This document shows positions 20,972-24,429 of a stretch of 24,429 bases of DNA, one piece after another. Location of the stretch: contig JADHZB010001278.1 of NCBI GenBank assembly GCA_015657535.1, forward strand, positions 4,109 to 28,537. Direction: 5' to 3'. The notes under the pieces were generated by a model that worked only from the letters and a program-made list of their open reading frames with translations, had not been told where the DNA came from and made no database searches. Origin of the DNA: Nephromyces sp. MM_2019. Its lineage: Eukaryota; Apicomplexa; Aconoidasida; Nephromycida. Position numbers and translations under genes: made by a program. Numbering within the stretch: the first letter of the stretch is position 1; the number at the start of each line of letters is the position of its first letter.

Positions 20972-21869
20972 ATGGAGACACTCAACAAAGTGTTTATTGA
21001 GGTAATTTATTAATCTATACCTCTGAAAAATGTTTAAAAATGAAAAAGTGTCCAATGAATTATAACCTATAGATTGATGATATGAAATACATGGTTATTC
21101 TGAGATTGTATATATAGGTATATATGTGTGTATATGTGAATGTGTATGTGTGTGTACATGTATAGTGTATCATACGTATGTGGATATGTACTAATGTTTG
21201 GATCTGTGTATGTGTATACAAATTTATGTAAATATGTGTTTACAGAGTTATATTTATATGTTTGTTGGTGTGAGTAGTTAAAATTTTGTGTAAATATGTG
21301 TGTGTGTATGTTTGTATATGTTTGTTATCTAGTGTTTGGTATATATGTATGAATGAGTGTAGATATTTATGTTTGTTGTCTGTGCTTTTTTGTCAAGATT
21401 TATTTGTAGGTGTGTATAAATATGTATGTATGTGCATAGAAAATTTTATGTATGTATGTGTGTGTGTGGTTTGTGTGTAAGTGCGTATATGTTGTTTATA
21501 TATGTATATATATTTATGTGTGTGTGTGCTTGGATTAGTGTGTATACTCTTACACTTGTGTATGTGTTTGGTATAGTGTAAATCTAAGTGTATATATATA
21601 TATCTTATGAATACACCTTTTCTACACATTATTATTGTCTAGATATAAGTGTTAAGTGAAAACAAAGAGATGTGTGTATGTGTGTGTATATTTATATGGA
21701 TAAGCATTGCTTTATGAAGAAAAGATGTTATCATGTATTATGCGTATGTGTGTGCATGTGGTGTAAATGTGTGTGTGTGTGTGTGTGGGTGTGTATGAGT
21801 TTAGTAAAATATTTGATGCAATTAAATGAAAACCATCTAACTGAATATTTAGACTGTGTGTGTGTGTAA
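20972..21869 (+). other. Candidate small multi-exon plus-strand gene (speculative)
   Basis: The only plus-strand candidate. ATG at 20972 opens METLNKVFIE, ending GAG|GTAATT (21001). After acceptor CCTATAG, IDDMKYMVILR follows (21073-21107). At the 3' end, 21705-21743 (LLYEEKMLSCIM) and 21805-21869 (KYLMQLNENHLTEYLDC, then VCV and stop TAA) join in phase to make one helical-looking stretch. Possible middle exons 21246-21267, 21363-21409 and 21657-21673 keep phase and give about 84 aa in all. They are tiny, and TG-rich DNA readily gives hydrophobic residues. A minus-strand frame over 21093-20896 competes. No family recognised. Confidence 0.22.
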
Positions 21870-22955
21870 GATTAATAATCAGATTTTATATTTAATTTAC
21901 TCTAGAAATATTTATATAGTTAATAATTTATTGAGAGTTAGTTGTGCACACTAAATTTTAATTATACTAGTGCCAAAAAAATACACACATAGTTAAATTA
22001 AAAGATTAAATAATTTACACACAAAGGTATGCATGTAATACAGCCAAGTACTTGAATATATATAACATACAAACATATTTACCCACGTACACACATACAT
22101 TTATATATATATATATATAAATGTATTATATTAAAACGTCACCCACTTATAGACTTAGATTTGCTAATTTTATATATGAAATTACACACAAACCTATATA
22201 TATATACCAAATACATACATACAAACATACACACATATATACATAAACACACACAAACGTACACACACACACACACACCTAAGCTTAAATACACACACAT
22301 ATAGTCCTATACATCTACACATATCTTATTATCTAGTTAAATATTTAACTCTTTCAAATACAACATCAGATGTTTGTATATACATATTATCATTTATGTG
22401 TATATATATATAATATCATTTATGTGTATATATATAATATCCTTAAAGTATATATATATATCATCATTGGTGTGTGTATATAATTTATATATTGGTGTGT
22501 GTTTCTATACAGATTATTTCAGGTGTGATTAGGAGATTTACCTAAATATATAAATTGTGTGTAGATACAAAATAAATGTGTGTTTAGACAGCTAAGTGTT
22601 TATAGAAAATTTAATTAAAATAAAAAAAAATTCTGTGTGTAAACAAATCTACTATATATTTATTTTTGGTTAATTAAGCAATGTGTGTAATTTGAAGTAT
22701 CAAATTCTGATCGTGTGTGTATAGGAAATTCAAATTAATTTTGATAAGAAAGCTGATTATAAATATATTTATATATGAAGATTATGTGAGAGATAGTACA
22801 CAGTAAATTAACCTATAAATAAAAATGTGTGAATCTCAATGTGTAATAATTTGGTTGATTTTAGAGTGTGTTTTTAAATGTATATGTGTGTGAATAAGCT
22901 CAGTCTGTTGTGTGTATCTTAATTAAGGTAAAATTTGAAATTTATTATAATTCAT

Positions 22956-23275
22956 TTATGGTGGCGATATGTGTGTGTGTGTGTATTGGTCACCACAGGT
23001 GGCAATATATAAATCAAATTCTTCATTTTGTGTTGAGAAGTTCTAAACACACGTTCATGTAAATGTGTATAGATATAAAATACACAGTAAATTTAGATAC
23101 ACACAAATGAGTTAACAAATATATATCAAATGTACTTATACATACATAACTAAATATTGACACACACACACATAATACATATATGAACACATACATGCAC
23201 ATTGCTATATATATGAACACACACACCAATATCGACAAATGTACATGGGTATTGATACAGATATATACATAGAGG

Positions 23276-23315
<40 letters not shown>

Positions 23316-24381
23316 TACATATTAAACATAAAATATAGGGGGAAAATTAATAATTAAATGTATATTGACTGAAAAATAATATACACACAAAATATAAGTA
23401 CTAAACACATAAAATACATACACATTAACGGTTATGTACCCTTAAATTCTCATATATTTAATAATATAAATACACACATGTATTTAAAGAATTCTTATAT
23501 ATCTCATTAAGAACAATTTATCAATGTAAAAAGTGTGTAATTAGAGGGTTACCTTATCGTTGTTTTTATTATATATAGAGATGCGTATGTTAGGATCAAT
23601 AATTAGTATAAGGCCTGTGTGTGTGTGTATTTCTTTAGAATTGCAAACTACAACAAAATTTGGTGTACTCTTGAGAAATAAACAAATTGAGTAGCTAATG
23701 GTCGATGGGGTAAATATTAACTAAAAATTAATTAAAAAATAAAATATTTAAACTATTAAATGATTTAAATAGAGCCTATATATATATACACACACATGAT
23801 TACACACAGCTATAAATAGATCAATGAATATATACACATATATCTAATAGTATACACAGTCACACACTATATCTACACATCAATATTACTTGAATTACAT
23901 CAATTATTATATATATAAATATATGTACGTCTTTGCATATATATATATTATTTTCACACATATATGCACACTCACACGTATGCATATACATAGAAAAAAT
24001 ACTTACGTACATATAGACAAACACAAATACTTATATACGCACACAGATATATACACAAACACGTGTTCAGTCCACATATTCATCAATCGATTTTTATGAA
24101 TATGATTACAACCCATTTTATGTACACACACATAATGTGTTTTTATATACTTACAGGCTGTGTTGTGTGTGGTGATGAAACTCTGTATAATTGAAAAAAA
24201 GAAATGTGTGTAGGCGGCTTATAGTTTAAAATGAATTCATTAAATTTATTTGGGTGTATAAAATTTGGGGTAAATTTTGAGTAGTCCAAAATTTCGATTA
24301 ATGTGTGTATGTCTTTCGTTTTACTAGTCAAGCCACCCCTTATGACATTATCTGAATTATTCATAATTTCTACGCATTCAC
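22956..24381 (-). CDS. MPI: Type I phosphomannose isomerase, last three exons (5' part off right edge)
   Basis: The enzyme interconverts mannose-6-phosphate and fructose-6-phosphate in the cytosol, feeding GDP-mannose for glycans and GPI anchors. Exons (minus): 24155-24381, 23553-23720, 22956-23042. The first begins with two bases of a codon after acceptor ATTTAG; the later junctions are phase 0. The first exon encodes ECVEIMNNSDNVIRGGLTSK then TKDIHTLIEIL. This is the conserved block of the family, with the Arg of SDNVIR matching the active-site arginine. The second (LIFTPSTISYSICLFLKSTP then NFVVVCNSKE...) and third (NFSTQNEEFDLYIATCGDQY then THTHISPP and stop) match the C-terminal cupin strands. 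Exon 2 was placed at acceptor 23721, not the nearer CATTAG, because only that keeps phase. The metal-binding His/Glu residues lie in exons outside the window. Confidence 0.9.
23278..23311. repeat. TA microsatellite in the last intron of the phosphomannose isomerase gene
   Basis: An uninterrupted (TA)n run lies within the 510-bp intron between the last two exons. Confidence 0.9.
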
Positions 24382-24408
24382 CTAAATACACACACACACA
24401 TAGACACA

Positions 24409-24429
24409 CAATATATATATATATATATA
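24409..24429. repeat. TA microsatellite running off the right edge
   Basis: (TA)n in the isomerase intron immediately upstream of exon 24155-24381. Its extent is cut by the window end. Confidence 0.85.

Larger units (their letters stand above)
20426..22955. other. Intergenic gap between the phosphomannose isomerase stop and the SEC23 start
   Basis: About 2.5 kb. TG repeat (20427-20500) with GGGGGG at 20510-20515; TG-rich sequence with few long runs; a purine-rich stretch on plus (20800-20890); an island with exon-like pieces (20970-21870, described separately); CA/TA-rich sequence (21960-22310); TA repeats with TATCATTTATGTG units (22380-22470); and AT-rich unique sequence (22500-22950), the likely 3' flank of the isomerase gene. 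Confidence 0.75.

Noticed and set aside
1..24429. Telomeric or subtelomeric location suggested by TG richness
   Set aside because: There is no G-rich telomere unit in tandem; the TG blocks flip strand and surround conserved single-copy housekeeping genes.

Overview
The window reads as nuclear DNA of a unicellular eukaryote. It is AT-rich, dominated by TG/CA and TA simple repeats, and carries intron-containing genes with GT...AG introns of about 110 to 810 bp. Several protein details fit an alveolate or apicomplexan: the Rab5 and adenylosuccinate synthetase N-termini and the low-complexity insertions in one protein. I cannot prove the lineage from this sequence. I see no rRNA, tRNA, transposon, CRISPR array or bacterial-style operon.

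Five genes are recognisable, all on the minus strand. From right to left (5' to 3' in transcription) they are: the last three exons of a type I phosphomannose isomerase (22956-24381, 5' end off the right edge); complete SEC23, the COPII coat GTPase-activating subunit (17184-20425, 3 exons, 776 aa); a complete PCIF1/CAPAM-type mRNA cap-adenosine N6-methyltransferase (9649-14021, 5 exons, 1024 aa); a complete Rab5 GTPase (4198-7536, 8 exons, 235 aa); and the first two exons of adenylosuccinate synthetase (149-1023, 3' end off the left edge). I placed splice sites by reading the homologous protein across exons and checking that phases add up. The three complete genes each close to an exact multiple of three, ending at a stop.

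The genes do different jobs: sugar-nucleotide supply, ER-to-Golgi vesicle coating, mRNA cap modification, early endosome traffic and AMP synthesis. They are housekeeping neighbours rather than a pathway cluster. Intergenic gaps are long (about 2.1 to 3.2 kb) and almost wholly made of TG, CA and TA repeats and minisatellites. The TG-rich strand flips every few hundred bases. The same dinucleotides enter introns, splice donors (GTGTG...) and coding sequence (Thr-His runs).

Two non-repetitive islands in the gaps (15.6-16.5 kb and 20.9-21.9 kb) hold phase-compatible exon-like pieces and may be unrecognised small genes. These are low-confidence calls. The main oddities are: SEC23 has lost most of its zinc-finger cysteines; the PCIF1-like enzyme has no visible WW domain and has in-frame coding minisatellites; Rab5 has TKDD in place of NKxD; and adenylosuccinate synthetase has Phe for the usual Trp in its GDEGKGK loop.
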